Shown here in pieces: positions 6,980 to 14,214 of a stretch of 14,215 bases of DNA (positions are counted from its first letter, which is position 1; every line of letters begins with the position of its first letter). Position numbers and translations under genes: made by a program. The notes below the pieces were generated by a model. That model was not told the origin of the DNA and made no database searches. It saw nothing but the letters and a program-made list of their open reading frames with translations. This stretch comes from Phycisphaeraceae bacterium. Lineage in GTDB: Bacteria > Planctomycetota > Phycisphaerae > Phycisphaerales > Zrk34. Location: contig JANQJT010000074.1 in the NCBI GenBank assembly GCA_028281485.1, forward strand, positions 1 to 14,215, given 5' to 3'.

Positions 6980-8125
6980 TCAGTCGCCAAAACAGGTTCC
7001 CACGGCTCGGGCCGCGTCGATGAGCGGGTGATCGAGCGGGACGGTGCGCTGCTTGTTGGCGACGGAGAGGATGTCGATGTCGGTGACCCGGTTTTCCTGC
7101 ATGACGATCATGCGGTTGCGCTTGCCCTGCATGAGCGCTTCGATGGCGGCGCTGCCGAACTGTGTGCCGAGGACGCGGTCATCGGGTGTGGGGGTGCCGC
7201 CGCGCTGGACGTAGCCGAGCACGGTGCAGCGGGTTTCGATGCCGCTCATGGCCTGGATCTGTTCGGCGAGGACATAGCCCACGCCACCGAGCTTGACGGG
7301 GTCGGGGCTGGTGGGATCGATCTTGGCAACGAGTTCGCCGCCGACAGGCTTGGAGCCTTCGCTGACACAGAGGATGGTGAAGCGTTTGCCCTTGCGGGAG
7401 CGTTCCTGGACGTAGTTGCTGATGACATCGAGGTCGTAATCGATCTCGGGCAGGAGGATGACGTCGGCACCGGATGCGACGCCGGCGTGCAGGGCGATCC
7501 AGCCGGCGTTGCGGCCCATGACCTCGACGATCATGGCGCGGTGGTGGCTGGCGGCGGTGGTGTGGACGCGATCGAGCGCGTCGGTGGCGACCGTCACCGC
7601 GGTGTCGAAACCGAAGGTGATGTCGGTGCCGAAGATGTCGTTGTCGATGGTCTTGGGCACGCCGATGCAGTTGATGCCTTTTTCGACGAGGAACGCGGCG
7701 CCGCTCATGGTGCCGTCGCCGCCGATGCAGACGAGCGCGTCCAGGTCGTTTTCCTTGACGTGTTCGAGGCAGCGGTCGGTGACGTCCTGGGGGTTGCCGT
7801 CGCCGTTGGCGTCGTAGGCGGCGGGGTTGCACTTGTTGCATGAGCCGAGGATGGTTCCGCCGGTGGTGAGGATGTTGGACACGTCGTCGGCGGAGAGTGG
7901 GCTGATGCGGTTGCGGAGCAGGCCGAGGTAGGCGTCTTCGATGCCGTAGACCTCCAGCCCGTAGCGGTACATGGCGGTCTTGGTGACGGCGCGGATGACG
8001 GCGTTGAGTCCGGGGCAGTCGCCGCCGCCGGTGAGCACGCCGATGCGTTTGATCGATTGACTCATGGGTTGCTTCGCTTGGGTCGTGGGTTGTGTGTTTT
8101 CAACCAACAGGTCCTGGGGTGTCAT
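6980..8125 (-). CDS. pfkA: 6-phosphofructokinase (ATP-type Gly with PPi-type Lys)
   Basis: PfkA phosphorylates fructose 6-phosphate to fructose 1,6-bisphosphate in glycolysis. The 381-residue protein has GVLTGGGDCPGLNAVIR (29-45), GGDGT (135-139), PKTIDND (157-163), MGRNAGWIA (203-211) and GYVQRGG (304-310). In this family the second Gly of GGDG marks ATP use, while Lys in PKTIDND is typical of PPi-using and mixed ('group III') enzymes. ATP is the likelier donor, but the sequence alone does not prove it. Residues 95-117 hold an unusual stretch with CNKC (96-99) and an EF-hand-like DANGDG (105-110). The ATG at 8125 is chosen because GAGGA (8132-8136) lies six bases upstream; the core family start, MSQSIKRIG at 8065, is the alternative (361 residues) with a poorer ribosome site. 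It is preceded by a 95-base gap. Confidence 0.94.
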   Translation of the reverse strand: MTPQDLLVENTQPTTQAKQPMSQSIKRIGVLTGGGDCPGLNAVIRAVTKTAMYRYGLEVYGIEDAYLGLLRNRISPLSADDVSNILTTGGTILGSCNKCNPAAYDANGDGNPQDVTDRCLEHVKENDLDALVCIGGDGTMSGAAFLVEKGINCIGVPKTIDNDIFGTDITFGFDTAVTVATDALDRVHTTAASHHRAMIVEVMGRNAGWIALHAGVASGADVILLPEIDYDLDVISNYVQERSRKGKRFTILCVSEGSKPVGGELVAKIDPTSPDPVKLGGVGYVLAEQIQAMSGIETRCTVLGYVQRGGTPTPDDRVLGTQFGSAAIEALMQGKRNRMIVMQENRVTDIDILSVANKQRTVPLDHPLIDAARAVGTCFGD

Positions 8126-8165
8126 GGGGTATCCTCGCAATTCAGCGGCGCGATCGCAAACCGTC

Positions 8166-8193
8166 GGATCGGTTCGATAGGTATTGGATCGGT
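8166..8193. repeat. pair of direct repeats upstream of pfkA, possible operator
   Basis: GGATCGGT occurs at 8166-8173 and again at 8186-8193, exactly 20 bases apart, each followed by TCGAT or CGAT. Two helical turns of spacing upstream of a gene suits a regulator site. The octamer is also seen elsewhere (for example 6905-6912), so chance is quite possible. Confidence 0.25.
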
Positions 8194-8220
8194 CGATGGT
8201 GGGTGGGACTTGGGAGCGTA

Positions 8221-8457
8221 TCACGCCCGTTTGCGGAACTGGGCTTCGAGGATGGCCTGGGCCCACAGGTCGTCGTTGGGGAACATGTCGTCGGGGACGA
8301 ACTCCTTGCCGAGGGTGTCGCGAACCAGCTTGCGAGCGCAGCCCGCCCCACCGGGCTGGCAGTAGCGTCTGCGGAGTATGTCCACGGCCCTGGAGTTTCC
8401 CGGAACTTCCTTCTCAAAGAAGGGGCAGGCATCGGTCATCGGACACGGTCGACCCAT
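8221..8457 (-). CDS. small cysteine-motif protein, conserved hypothetical
   Basis: This is a 78-residue protein with four cysteines: C5, C11 in CPFF (11-14), C33 in RYC (31-33) and C40 in GCARK (39-43). These are followed by VPDDMFPND (54-62). The pattern C-P-x-F ... Y-C ... C-A-R-K ... V-P-x-x-x-x-P-N resembles a widespread family of small uncharacterised bacterial proteins. A metal or Fe-S site is conceivable but not shown. The ATG at 8457 has GAGGTG (8464-8469) six bases upstream. An in-frame GTG at 8466 overlaps that site and is unlikely; an ATG at 8439 is a second alternative, giving a start at MTDACPFF. It lies upstream of pfkA on the same strand (95-base gap) and divergent from lysS. 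It has no signal peptide or membrane span. Confidence 0.75.
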   Translation of the reverse strand: MGRPCPMTDACPFFEKEVPGNSRAVDILRRRYCQPGGAGCARKLVRDTLGKEFVPDDMFPNDDLWAQAILEAQFRKRA

Positions 8458-8551
8458 ACAAAACACCTCACCCGACCACTCATTAGATGGATCGACCCAT
8501 GATATTCTCGTCTTAACCGCGAACGAGGCGAGGTGCGTATCGTCGTAGAAA

Positions 8552-8568
8552 TAGGGGGCGGCCCCCTA
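8552..8568. repeat. GC-rich inverted repeat in front of lysS
   Basis: TAGGGGG and CCCCCTA form a perfect seven-base inverted repeat around a three-base centre, seven bases upstream of the lysS -35 box. It lacks a following T-run, so it is not a clear terminator. It could be an operator or chance. Confidence 0.35.
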
Positions 8569-8574
8569 CCCGCC

Positions 8575-8602
8575 TTGCCGTAAACCCCGCCCCCGCTACG
8601 AT
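8575..8602 (+). promoter_or_regulatory. promoter of the lysS-lolC-lolD operon
   Basis: TTGCCG (8575-8580) is followed 16 bases later by TACGAT (8597-8602), which ends nine bases before the lysS ATG. The expected 5' leader is only about two or three bases, so translation would be leaderless or nearly so. No Shine-Dalgarno is present. Confidence 0.6.
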
Positions 8603-8611
8603 GAGCAGCCT

Positions 8612-10144
8612 ATGGCAGAAACACAGAACAAACAGGCCGATAACGCTTCGTCGAGGGGCAACCCGGAGGCGGATCGCCAGGTGAAGCTCGAGCGGTTTCG
8701 CGACGAGTTGGGTGTCGATCCGTACGGCAGTCGTGTCGATGGGTTGATCTCGCTGGCTGATGCGTTGGCTGGTTACGACGAGGCGGCGGACGAGGCGGCC
8801 AAGGCCGATCCGGAAAGCGACACCCGCCCCACCGTGCGCGTGGCCGGGCGGATCGTGTTGCACCGCGACATCGGTTCGCTGGTGTTTGCGACGCTGCGTG
8901 ACTCGACGGGCGACCTGCAGGTGGCGGTGAACAAGCGCGCGGTCGACAAGCCGATGATGAAGCTGGCCAAGCTTGTGGACCTGGGCGACATCGTGGTGGT
9001 CGAGGGCAAGCTGGCGAAGACGAAGACCGGTGAGATCACGGTGTGGGCTGAGGGCGAGGCGGGGTTTGTGATGGGTTGCAAGTCTCTGGCGCCGCCGCCG
9101 GAGAAGTGGAGCGGCCTGAAGGACCCTGAGCTGCGCTACCGCAAGCGGTACGTGGACCTGTACGCCAACCCCGCGGTGATGCAGACGACGCTGCAGCGCA
9201 GCCGAATCCTCAAGGCGACGCGCGACTTCTTCACGGACCGCGGTTTTCTCGAGGTCGAGACGCCGATGATGCAGCCGATCGCCGGCGGCGCAGCGGCGCG
9301 GCCGTTCGTCACGCACATGAACGCGCTCGACATCGAGCTGTACCTGCGCATCGCGCCCGAGCTGTATCTCAAGCGATTGCTGGTGGGCGGCTTGCCGAAG
9401 GTGTTCGAGATCAACCGCAACTTCCGCAACGAGGGCGTCGACCGCTCGCACAACCCCGAGTTCACCATGCTCGAGCTGTACGAGGCGTTCGGCGATCTCT
9501 ACAGCGTGATGGATCACACCGAGCAACTGATCCAGCACCTGGCGCAGACGCTGTTCGGCTCGCTCCAGCTACCGTTCGGCGAGCTGACGATCGACTACGG
9601 CGATTTCCGTCGCGCCAAGTACCTGGACCTGTTCGAAGAGCACAACGGCTTTGCCGCGTCGGATCGCCAGAAGGTGCTGGCCAAGGCGCGCGAGCTGAAC
9701 CTCGAAGACGCAGAGAAGAAGGACCCGGACCTGCTGCTGAACGAGGTGTGGGAGGAGACGGTCGAGCGGCACCTGGTGCAGCCGACGTTCGTGATCGATT
9801 ACCCGGCGAGTCTGTGTCCGTTGACGCGACGCAAGCCCGACGAGCCCGACATCGCCGAGCGGTTTGAGCTGTTCATCGCGAACATGGAGTTGGCCAACGC
9901 GTACACCGAACTGAATGACCCGGCGGTGCAGCGGGCGAACTTCGAGCAGCAGCTTGCCGGCGAAGACGAAGAGGAAGACACGTTCCGCGCGATGGACAGC
10001 GATTTCCTGGAGGCGCTGAAGGTGGGCATGCCCCCGGCGGGCGGCCTGGGCATCGGCATCGACCGGTTGGTGATGCTGCTGACCGACAGCCCGTCGATCC
10101 GTGACGTGATCCTGTTCCCGCTGATGCGCCCGAAGGACGGCTGA
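8612..10144 (+). CDS. lysS: lysine--tRNA ligase, class II
   Basis: LysS charges tRNA-Lys with lysine using ATP. The 510-residue length is normal for a bacterial class II enzyme. An OB-fold anticodon-binding domain lies at about 75-158 (VRVAGRIVLHRDIGSLVF onward), followed by the class II core. The core has motif 1 around 196-224 ending in ETPMMQPI, motif 2 FEINRNFRNEG (265-275) with the ATP-binding FRNE, and motif 3 GLGIGIDRLVMLLT (478-491) with the invariant Arg. It is the first gene of a tight operon, with the permease gene starting three bases after its stop. Pairing of lysS with lolC and lolD is also known in other diderm bacteria, such as deltaproteobacteria. The ATG follows a near-leaderless promoter. 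Confidence 0.97.
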   Translation: MAETQNKQADNASSRGNPEADRQVKLERFRDELGVDPYGSRVDGLISLADALAGYDEAADEAAKADPESDTRPTVRVAGRIVLHRDIGSLVFATLRDSTGDLQVAVNKRAVDKPMMKLAKLVDLGDIVVVEGKLAKTKTGEITVWAEGEAGFVMGCKSLAPPPEKWSGLKDPELRYRKRYVDLYANPAVMQTTLQRSRILKATRDFFTDRGFLEVETPMMQPIAGGAAARPFVTHMNALDIELYLRIAPELYLKRLLVGGLPKVFEINRNFRNEGVDRSHNPEFTMLELYEAFGDLYSVMDHTEQLIQHLAQTLFGSLQLPFGELTIDYGDFRRAKYLDLFEEHNGFAASDRQKVLAKARELNLEDAEKKDPDLLLNEVWEETVERHLVQPTFVIDYPASLCPLTRRKPDEPDIAERFELFIANMELANAYTELNDPAVQRANFEQQLAGEDEEEDTFRAMDSDFLEALKVGMPPAGGLGIGIDRLVMLLTDSPSIRDVILFPLMRPKDG

Positions 10145-10147
10145 TCC

Positions 10148-11755
10148 TTGTACAAGGTCCTGCTGACATTCCGATACCTGCGCCGGAAGATCATTCCGTA
10201 CCTGGCGATCATCGCGGTGACGCTGTGCGTGGCGATGCTGGTGATCGTAATCAGCATCATGGGCGGGTTTCACAGCCTGCTGATGGGCGCGGGCACGCAG
10301 CTGATGGGCGACGTGAAGATGGAGACGGGGCCGGAGGGTTTTGTCTATTACGAGCAGTTGATCGACGCGATCGAGGCGATGCCCGAGGCCAAGGCGGCGG
10401 TGGCGACGATCGAGACGTTCGGCATGCTGCAGACGCGCGGCAACCGGAACATCGTGGTGCAGGTGGTGGGTGTTGATCCGCAGAAGCTGGCCCGCGTGAC
10501 CAGCTACGGCGAATCGATCTATTGGACCCGGGAATCGCTGGAAAAACACCTGGCCGAGTCGGATGCGGCGATGGACGGCTTCGATCAACTCGTCGAGCAG
10601 GAACGGGCGCTGTACGAGAAGCTGGACGGCGCAAGCGACAGCGCGCGGGCCCGCATCGGCAAGAAAATCGAGGACGTGCAGGATCGGATGCGCGATATTC
10701 GGATCGGCCGGATGAACCTGGAGATCATCAAGCGTTACTACAACGGGACGGACCCGGCGTCGCACGCGATGAACTTCACCGCCCCGCCGAAGCACGAGGG
10801 TGATCGCTCAGCCGACGTGCCGCCGATGGTGGTCGGGCTGGAGGTCAACCCGTACAACCGTCGCAACGACGAGGGCAAGTACGTGATCTGGGACCCGTGG
10901 ATGGGCGAGCCGATGTCGCTGACGGTGCTGCCGATCACGGAGCGCGGCGCGGTGGTCGATCCCAAGCCGCGCGTGTTTGCCGCCGTGAACGAGTTTCACA
11001 CCGGCTGGTACGAGATGGATTCGAAGCGCGTGTACGTGCCGTTCGACGTGTTGCAGGAGATGCTGTTGATGGGTGAGGCCGAGCTGGTCGATCCCAACGA
11101 TCCGACGGTCGTGATCGGCACGGCGCCGGCGCGAGCTTATGGGATCATCGTGCGGGCGGTGGACGGTGTGTCGGCAGAAGAGCTGCGCGACGCGATCGCC
11201 AAGCGGTACGCGGCGTTCCATGCGGCGCATCCGGACCTGCCGCCCGAGCCATTCATGTCGATCTACACGTGGCGACAGAAGCTGCGCAACCTGCTGGACA
11301 CGGTCGAGAACGAGAAGAACCTGATGACGTTCCTGTTCAGCATCGTCAGCGTGGTGTCGATCCTGCTGATCCTGGCGATCTTCTACATGATCGTGCTGGA
11401 GAAGACGCGCGACATCGGCATCCTTCGCGCGTTGGGCGCGTCGCGGATGGGCGTGGCGTCGATCTTCCTGGTGTACGCGGGGGTGATCGGCGCGATCGGT
11501 ACGGCGCTCGGCACGGTGATCGCGTACTTCATCGTGACGTACATCAACGAGCTGCACGCGTGGCTGGGCCGGGCGTTCGGGATCGTGATCTGGGATCGGC
11601 GGGTGTACTTCTTTGAGAACATCCCCAGTCGTCTGGACCCGACGGAGGTGGGGGTGATCGCGGTCGCGGCGGTGGTGGCCGCGGTGTGCGGGGCGATCCT
11701 GCCGGCCATGATGGCGGCGCGGGTCGATCCGGTGGAGTCGCTACGATATGAATGA
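10148..11755 (+). CDS. LolC/LolE-type ABC transporter permease
   Basis: This is the membrane subunit of a lipoprotein-releasing (Lol) ABC transporter, which extracts lipoproteins from the inner membrane for delivery to the outer membrane. The 535 residues comprise an N-terminal span at about 17-38, a large periplasmic domain at 40-392, and three C-terminal spans at about 393-417, 435-465 and 500-523. The FtsX-type motif LEKTRDIGILRALGAS (417-432) and the end ARVDPVESLRYE (524-535) are typical of LolC/E. It is longer than E. coli LolC (about 400 residues). The excess includes a charged, coiled-coil-like segment at about 130-195. The start is TTG at 10148, three bases after lysS, with AAGGA (10133-10137) ten bases upstream. 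The coding end overlaps lolD by eight bases. No second permease is in the window, so it may act as a homodimer. Confidence 0.9.
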   Translation: MYKVLLTFRYLRRKIIPYLAIIAVTLCVAMLVIVISIMGGFHSLLMGAGTQLMGDVKMETGPEGFVYYEQLIDAIEAMPEAKAAVATIETFGMLQTRGNRNIVVQVVGVDPQKLARVTSYGESIYWTRESLEKHLAESDAAMDGFDQLVEQERALYEKLDGASDSARARIGKKIEDVQDRMRDIRIGRMNLEIIKRYYNGTDPASHAMNFTAPPKHEGDRSADVPPMVVGLEVNPYNRRNDEGKYVIWDPWMGEPMSLTVLPITERGAVVDPKPRVFAAVNEFHTGWYEMDSKRVYVPFDVLQEMLLMGEAELVDPNDPTVVIGTAPARAYGIIVRAVDGVSAEELRDAIAKRYAAFHAAHPDLPPEPFMSIYTWRQKLRNLLDTVENEKNLMTFLFSIVSVVSILLILAIFYMIVLEKTRDIGILRALGASRMGVASIFLVYAGVIGAIGTALGTVIAYFIVTYINELHAWLGRAFGIVIWDRRVYFFENIPSRLDPTEVGVIAVAAVVAAVCGAILPAMMAARVDPVESLRYE

Positions 11756-12440
11756 CACGTCGGTCCAATCCGTCTCGGTGAGCGTGGAGAACCTCCACAA
11801 GCAGTACCGCATGGGCAGCGAGGACGTGCGCGTGCTGCGCGGCGTGGACCTGTCGGTGCACCAAGGCGAGTGGTTGGCGATCTTGGGCGCGTCGGGCTCG
11901 GGCAAGAGCACGCTGCTGCACCTGATCGGCGGATTAGACACGCCGGACACCGGCACGGTGCACTTCAACGACCGCGACATCTACGCGGGCCTGTCGACCG
12001 CCAAGCGCGACCGCTTTCGCAACCAGCACGTCGGCTTCGTGTTCCAGTTCTATCACCTTTTGCCCGAGCTGAACGTGTTGGAGAACACGATGATCACGGG
12101 CATGATCGGCCCGCGGCGGCGCGAGCTGCGCGACAAGGCCGGGGCGCTGCTGGAGCGGCTGGGGCTGTCGGATCGCTTGAGGCACAAGCCGAAGGAGCTG
12201 AGCGGCGGCGAGCGCCAGCGCGTGGCGATCGCGCGGGCGCTGATCAACGAGCCGGACCTGCTGCTGGCGGACGAGCCGACAGGTAACCTGGATCGCGCGA
12301 CGGGTCTGACGATCCTGGACCTGTTCGCCGAGTTGCACGCCGGGGGTCAGACGATCGTGATGGTGACGCACGACGAGTCGATCGCGGAGCGCGCGGACCG
12401 GTCGCTGACGCTTGAAAACGGCGTTTTGGCCCCGCATTGA
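11748..12440 (+). CDS. lolD: lipoprotein-releasing ABC transporter ATP-binding protein
   Basis: This is the cytoplasmic ATPase that drives the adjacent LolC/E-type permease. The 230-residue protein has Walker A GASGSGKST (47-55), a Q-loop at Gln100, the ABC signature LSGGERQRV (151-159), Walker B LLLADEP (171-177) followed by TGNLD, and the switch His208 in VTHDE. All catalytic motifs are intact. It belongs to the LolD/MacB/FtsE group; the neighbouring permease points to LolD rather than FtsE. The ATG lies inside the end of the permease gene (eight-base overlap), with GGAG (11734-11737) ten bases upstream, so translation is coupled. Its stop codon is embedded in the -35 box of atpC. Confidence 0.94.
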   Translation: MNDTSVQSVSVSVENLHKQYRMGSEDVRVLRGVDLSVHQGEWLAILGASGSGKSTLLHLIGGLDTPDTGTVHFNDRDIYAGLSTAKRDRFRNQHVGFVFQFYHLLPELNVLENTMITGMIGPRRRELRDKAGALLERLGLSDRLRHKPKELSGGERQRVAIARALINEPDLLLADEPTGNLDRATGLTILDLFAELHAGGQTIVMVTHDESIAERADRSLTLENGVLAPH

Positions 12441-12464
12441 CCCGTTTGGGCGGCGGCCTACAAT
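12437..12464 (+). promoter_or_regulatory. promoter of atpC
   Basis: TTGACC (12437-12442) and TACAAT (12459-12464) are 16 bases apart, the best sigma-70-like match in the window. The -35 box overlaps the lolD stop codon (12438-12440). The leader would start near 12471 and carries GGAG (12488-12491) seven bases before the ATG. Confidence 0.7.
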
Positions 12465-12498
12465 GTGCCGTCTCGCATGAAGCCCCCGGAGCAGCCCC

Positions 12499-12897
12499 AT
12501 GGCCAACACATTTCATTGCTCGCTGGTGACCCCCGAACGCGCGGTGTTCAGTGCCGACGTGACGTACGCCGACCTTCCCGCGCACGACGGGCAGATGGGC
12601 GTGGCGCCGGGTCGTGCGGCGATGCTGGTGCAGCTGGGTATCGGTAAGCTGACGCTGGAGCTGGCCGACGGCGGCGCGAAGCAGTTCGTACTGGACGGCG
12701 GGTATGCCCAGATGGAGGCCGGCAAGCTGACGCTGCTGTGCGAGAAGGCGTGGGCGGACGACGAGATCGACGCCGGCGACGCCCGGATGCAGCTCGACGA
12801 GGCCGAGGGCCTGCCGATGAGCAACACCGAAGAGGTGGAGAAGCGCACGCACGACGTGAGCGTGGCGCATCAGCTGGTGGCGCTGTCGAACAACTGA
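12499..12897 (+). CDS. atpC: F-type ATP synthase epsilon subunit
   Basis: This is the rotor subunit of F1, part of the central stalk, which also regulates ATP hydrolysis. The 132-residue protein (E. coli: 139) has the N-terminal beta-sandwich with FHCSLVTPER (5-14), LPAHDGQMGVAPGRAAMLVQL (26-46, the conserved DGxxGVxPxHAPML region) and LDGGYAQMEAGKLTLLCEKA (65-84). A C-terminal helical part follows at 88-130. The His of the usual HAPM is Arg here. It stands alone: lolD is upstream and a convergent gene is downstream, with no atpD or other atp genes in the window. It has its own promoter and a clear ribosome site, so it is probably expressed independently of the main atp operon. Confidence 0.93.
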   Translation: MANTFHCSLVTPERAVFSADVTYADLPAHDGQMGVAPGRAAMLVQLGIGKLTLELADGGAKQFVLDGGYAQMEAGKLTLLCEKAWADDEIDAGDARMQLDEAEGLPMSNTEEVEKRTHDVSVAHQLVALSNN

Positions 12898-12935
12898 TCG
12901 GTTGCGATCGGTTTCCCCATCAACGTGTTATTGAA

Positions 12936-13355
12936 TCAGGTTCCGGTTTTTGCCTGCGCGATGCGTTGGCCGAGCGTTTGGTTGATGCGGAGGGGGATGT
13001 CGGTTGCGCTGGCGAAGGTCATGAGGGTCTGATCGGGACCGATGTCGTTTTTGTGTGGGCCGGTGGCGGGTTCGAGGGTGATGTGGGACCAGGGGATGAA
13101 CAGGGCCGGGTGGACGCGGAGGTGCAGGCCGCGGACGGAGGTGTGGAGGGTGAGGCAGCCCTTGTAGCGGGCGCCGCGCATGCGGCCGGACTGGGTTTCC
13201 CAGAGCGGCTCGGCGGGCGGGTCGTGATCGGGGTAGAGCTGGCCGAGGATGTGCCATCCGGAGGCCGAAGAGATGAGCCGACATACCAGCAGCCAGATGG
13301 CGATGAAGCCCAGGATGCCGACGAAGACGATCGGGATGATCTCAACCGTTTGCAT
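12936..13355 (-). CDS. single-span membrane protein, conserved hypothetical
   Basis: This 139-residue protein has one hydrophobic segment at about residues 6-28 (IIPIVFVGILGFIAIWLLV) and then a soluble domain. The soluble domain has short beta strands (CLTLHTSVRGLHLRVHPALFIPWSHITLEP, residues about 66-95) in a pattern reminiscent of small PH-like or beta-barrel domains on the cytoplasmic face. I know no function for it. The ATG at 13355 overlaps the end of psd by 14 bases, so the two are likely cotranscribed and coupled. A role in the membrane or envelope is only guilt by association. Its stop is 38 bases from that of atpC, and no terminator hairpin is evident between them. Confidence 0.75.
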   Translation of the reverse strand: MQTVEIIPIVFVGILGFIAIWLLVCRLISSASGWHILGQLYPDHDPPAEPLWETQSGRMRGARYKGCLTLHTSVRGLHLRVHPALFIPWSHITLEPATGPHKNDIGPDQTLMTFASATDIPLRINQTLGQRIAQAKTGT

Positions 13356-14019
13356 GGTGCGGCTCGTCCGGCGTGGTCGCGAGCACGGTCTGTCCGCCGA
13401 ACACGGTGTCGCCCACGGCGACGTGTACCTCGTGATAGTCGGGCGCCGGGAGGTAAAGTTCCGTGGTGGAGCCGAACTTTATCATGCCGTATCGCTGGCC
13501 GCGTTGGAGGATGTCACCGGTGTGGGTGGCGCAGACGATGCGGCGGGCGATGGCGCCGGCGACCTGGCGGACGGCGGCGACGGGGCGATCCTCGCGGGGG
13601 TGTTGGAGGACGACGGTGACCGATTCGTTGAGTTCGGCGGACTCGGCCTTGAGGGCGTTGAGGAACTGACCGGGCTTGTGGGTGATGTCGGTGACGCGGC
13701 CGTGCAGCGGGGCGCGGTTGACGTGGACGTTGAGGACGCTGAGGAAGATGCGGACGCAGACGGCCGGGCCGTCGAACGGCTCGTAGCGGTCGAGGGTGTG
13801 GACGGAGGTGACCTTGCCGTCGGAGGGGCTGACGATCTGACCCTTGATGCTGGGGATGATGCGTGGCGGATCGCGGAAGAACCAGAGGATCGGCAGCTCG
13901 GCGAGGATGATGAGAACGATGAGCGGCCACCAGCCGAGCATCGCTGCGCCGATGGACAGGATCGCTCCCACGAACAGGGCCGTGATCCACTCGCGTTTAC
14001 CGAAGGGGGTGAGGGTCAT
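13342..14019 (-). CDS. psd: phosphatidylserine decarboxylase proenzyme
   Basis: Psd converts phosphatidylserine to phosphatidylethanolamine at the inner membrane. The 225-residue proenzyme is of the short bacterial type. It has two N-terminal hydrophobic segments (about 12-29 and 31-47), WFFRDPPR (46-53), SPSDGKV (64-70, probable catalytic Asp67), SVLNVHVNRAPLHG (94-107, His99), NES (131-133) and QVAGAIARRIVC (152-163). The self-cleavage site is KFGSTTELYLP (181-191), where cutting between Gly183 and Ser184 would create the pyruvoyl group. All expected residues are intact. The ATG at 14019 gives the family start; no clear Shine-Dalgarno is visible. It is 36 bases downstream of another membrane-protein gene and overlaps the next gene by 14 bases, so a small envelope operon is likely. 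pssA is not in the window. Confidence 0.95.
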   Translation of the reverse strand: MTLTPFGKREWITALFVGAILSIGAAMLGWWPLIVLIILAELPILWFFRDPPRIIPSIKGQIVSPSDGKVTSVHTLDRYEPFDGPAVCVRIFLSVLNVHVNRAPLHGRVTDITHKPGQFLNALKAESAELNESVTVVLQHPREDRPVAAVRQVAGAIARRIVCATHTGDILQRGQRYGMIKFGSTTELYLPAPDYHEVHVAVGDTVFGGQTVLATTPDEPHHANG

Positions 14020-14055
14020 GTCGATGTGCGACGCGGGGCTGGGGCGCGCGTCGGT

Positions 14056-14214
14056 TTACTTGTCCATGGCCTTGCCGACGAACATGCCGATCAGGCCGAG
14101 CACGACGGCCACGCCGAGCAGGCCGCCGCCGTACATCATGAGGTTGTCGGCGAACATGGCGGCGAGCTTGGGCAGGACGCCGTTGTCGGTGATAGCGCCG
14201 ACGAGGATGACGAG
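14056..14214 (-). CDS. C-terminal tail of a membrane protein (runs off the window)
   Basis: Only the last 52 codons and a TAA stop are present; the frame is open to the right edge. The tail has hydrophobic segments (LVILVGAI at the window edge and a longer one, YGGGLLGVAVVLGLIGMFVG) and ends in the charged KAMDK. It is an integral membrane protein of unknown identity. It is not recognisable as PssA, the common neighbour of psd. It lies 36 bases upstream of psd on the same strand. Confidence 0.6.
   Translation of the reverse strand, partial: LVILVGAITDNGVLPKLAAMFADNLMMYGGGLLGVAVVLGLIGMFVGKAMDK

Noticed and set aside
7028..7843. 271-codon plus-strand frame opposite pfkA
   Set aside because: Antisense shadow; Asp/Gly/Val-rich repeats come from pfkA codon use.
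8449..8500. Direct repeat TCGACCCAT at 8449-8457 and 8492-8500
   Set aside because: One copy is the coding start of the cysteine protein; nine bases in GATC-rich DNA is weak evidence.
8513..10795. Long open frames antisense to lysS and the permease
   Set aside because: Composition is Arg/His/Leu/Val-rich with no motifs; the sense frames are complete known families.
11742..11747. TACGAT directly before the lolD ATG as a promoter
   Set aside because: It encodes the conserved permease ending (Leu-Arg-Tyr-Glu) and abuts the ATG with no room for a start site; coupled translation explains lolD.
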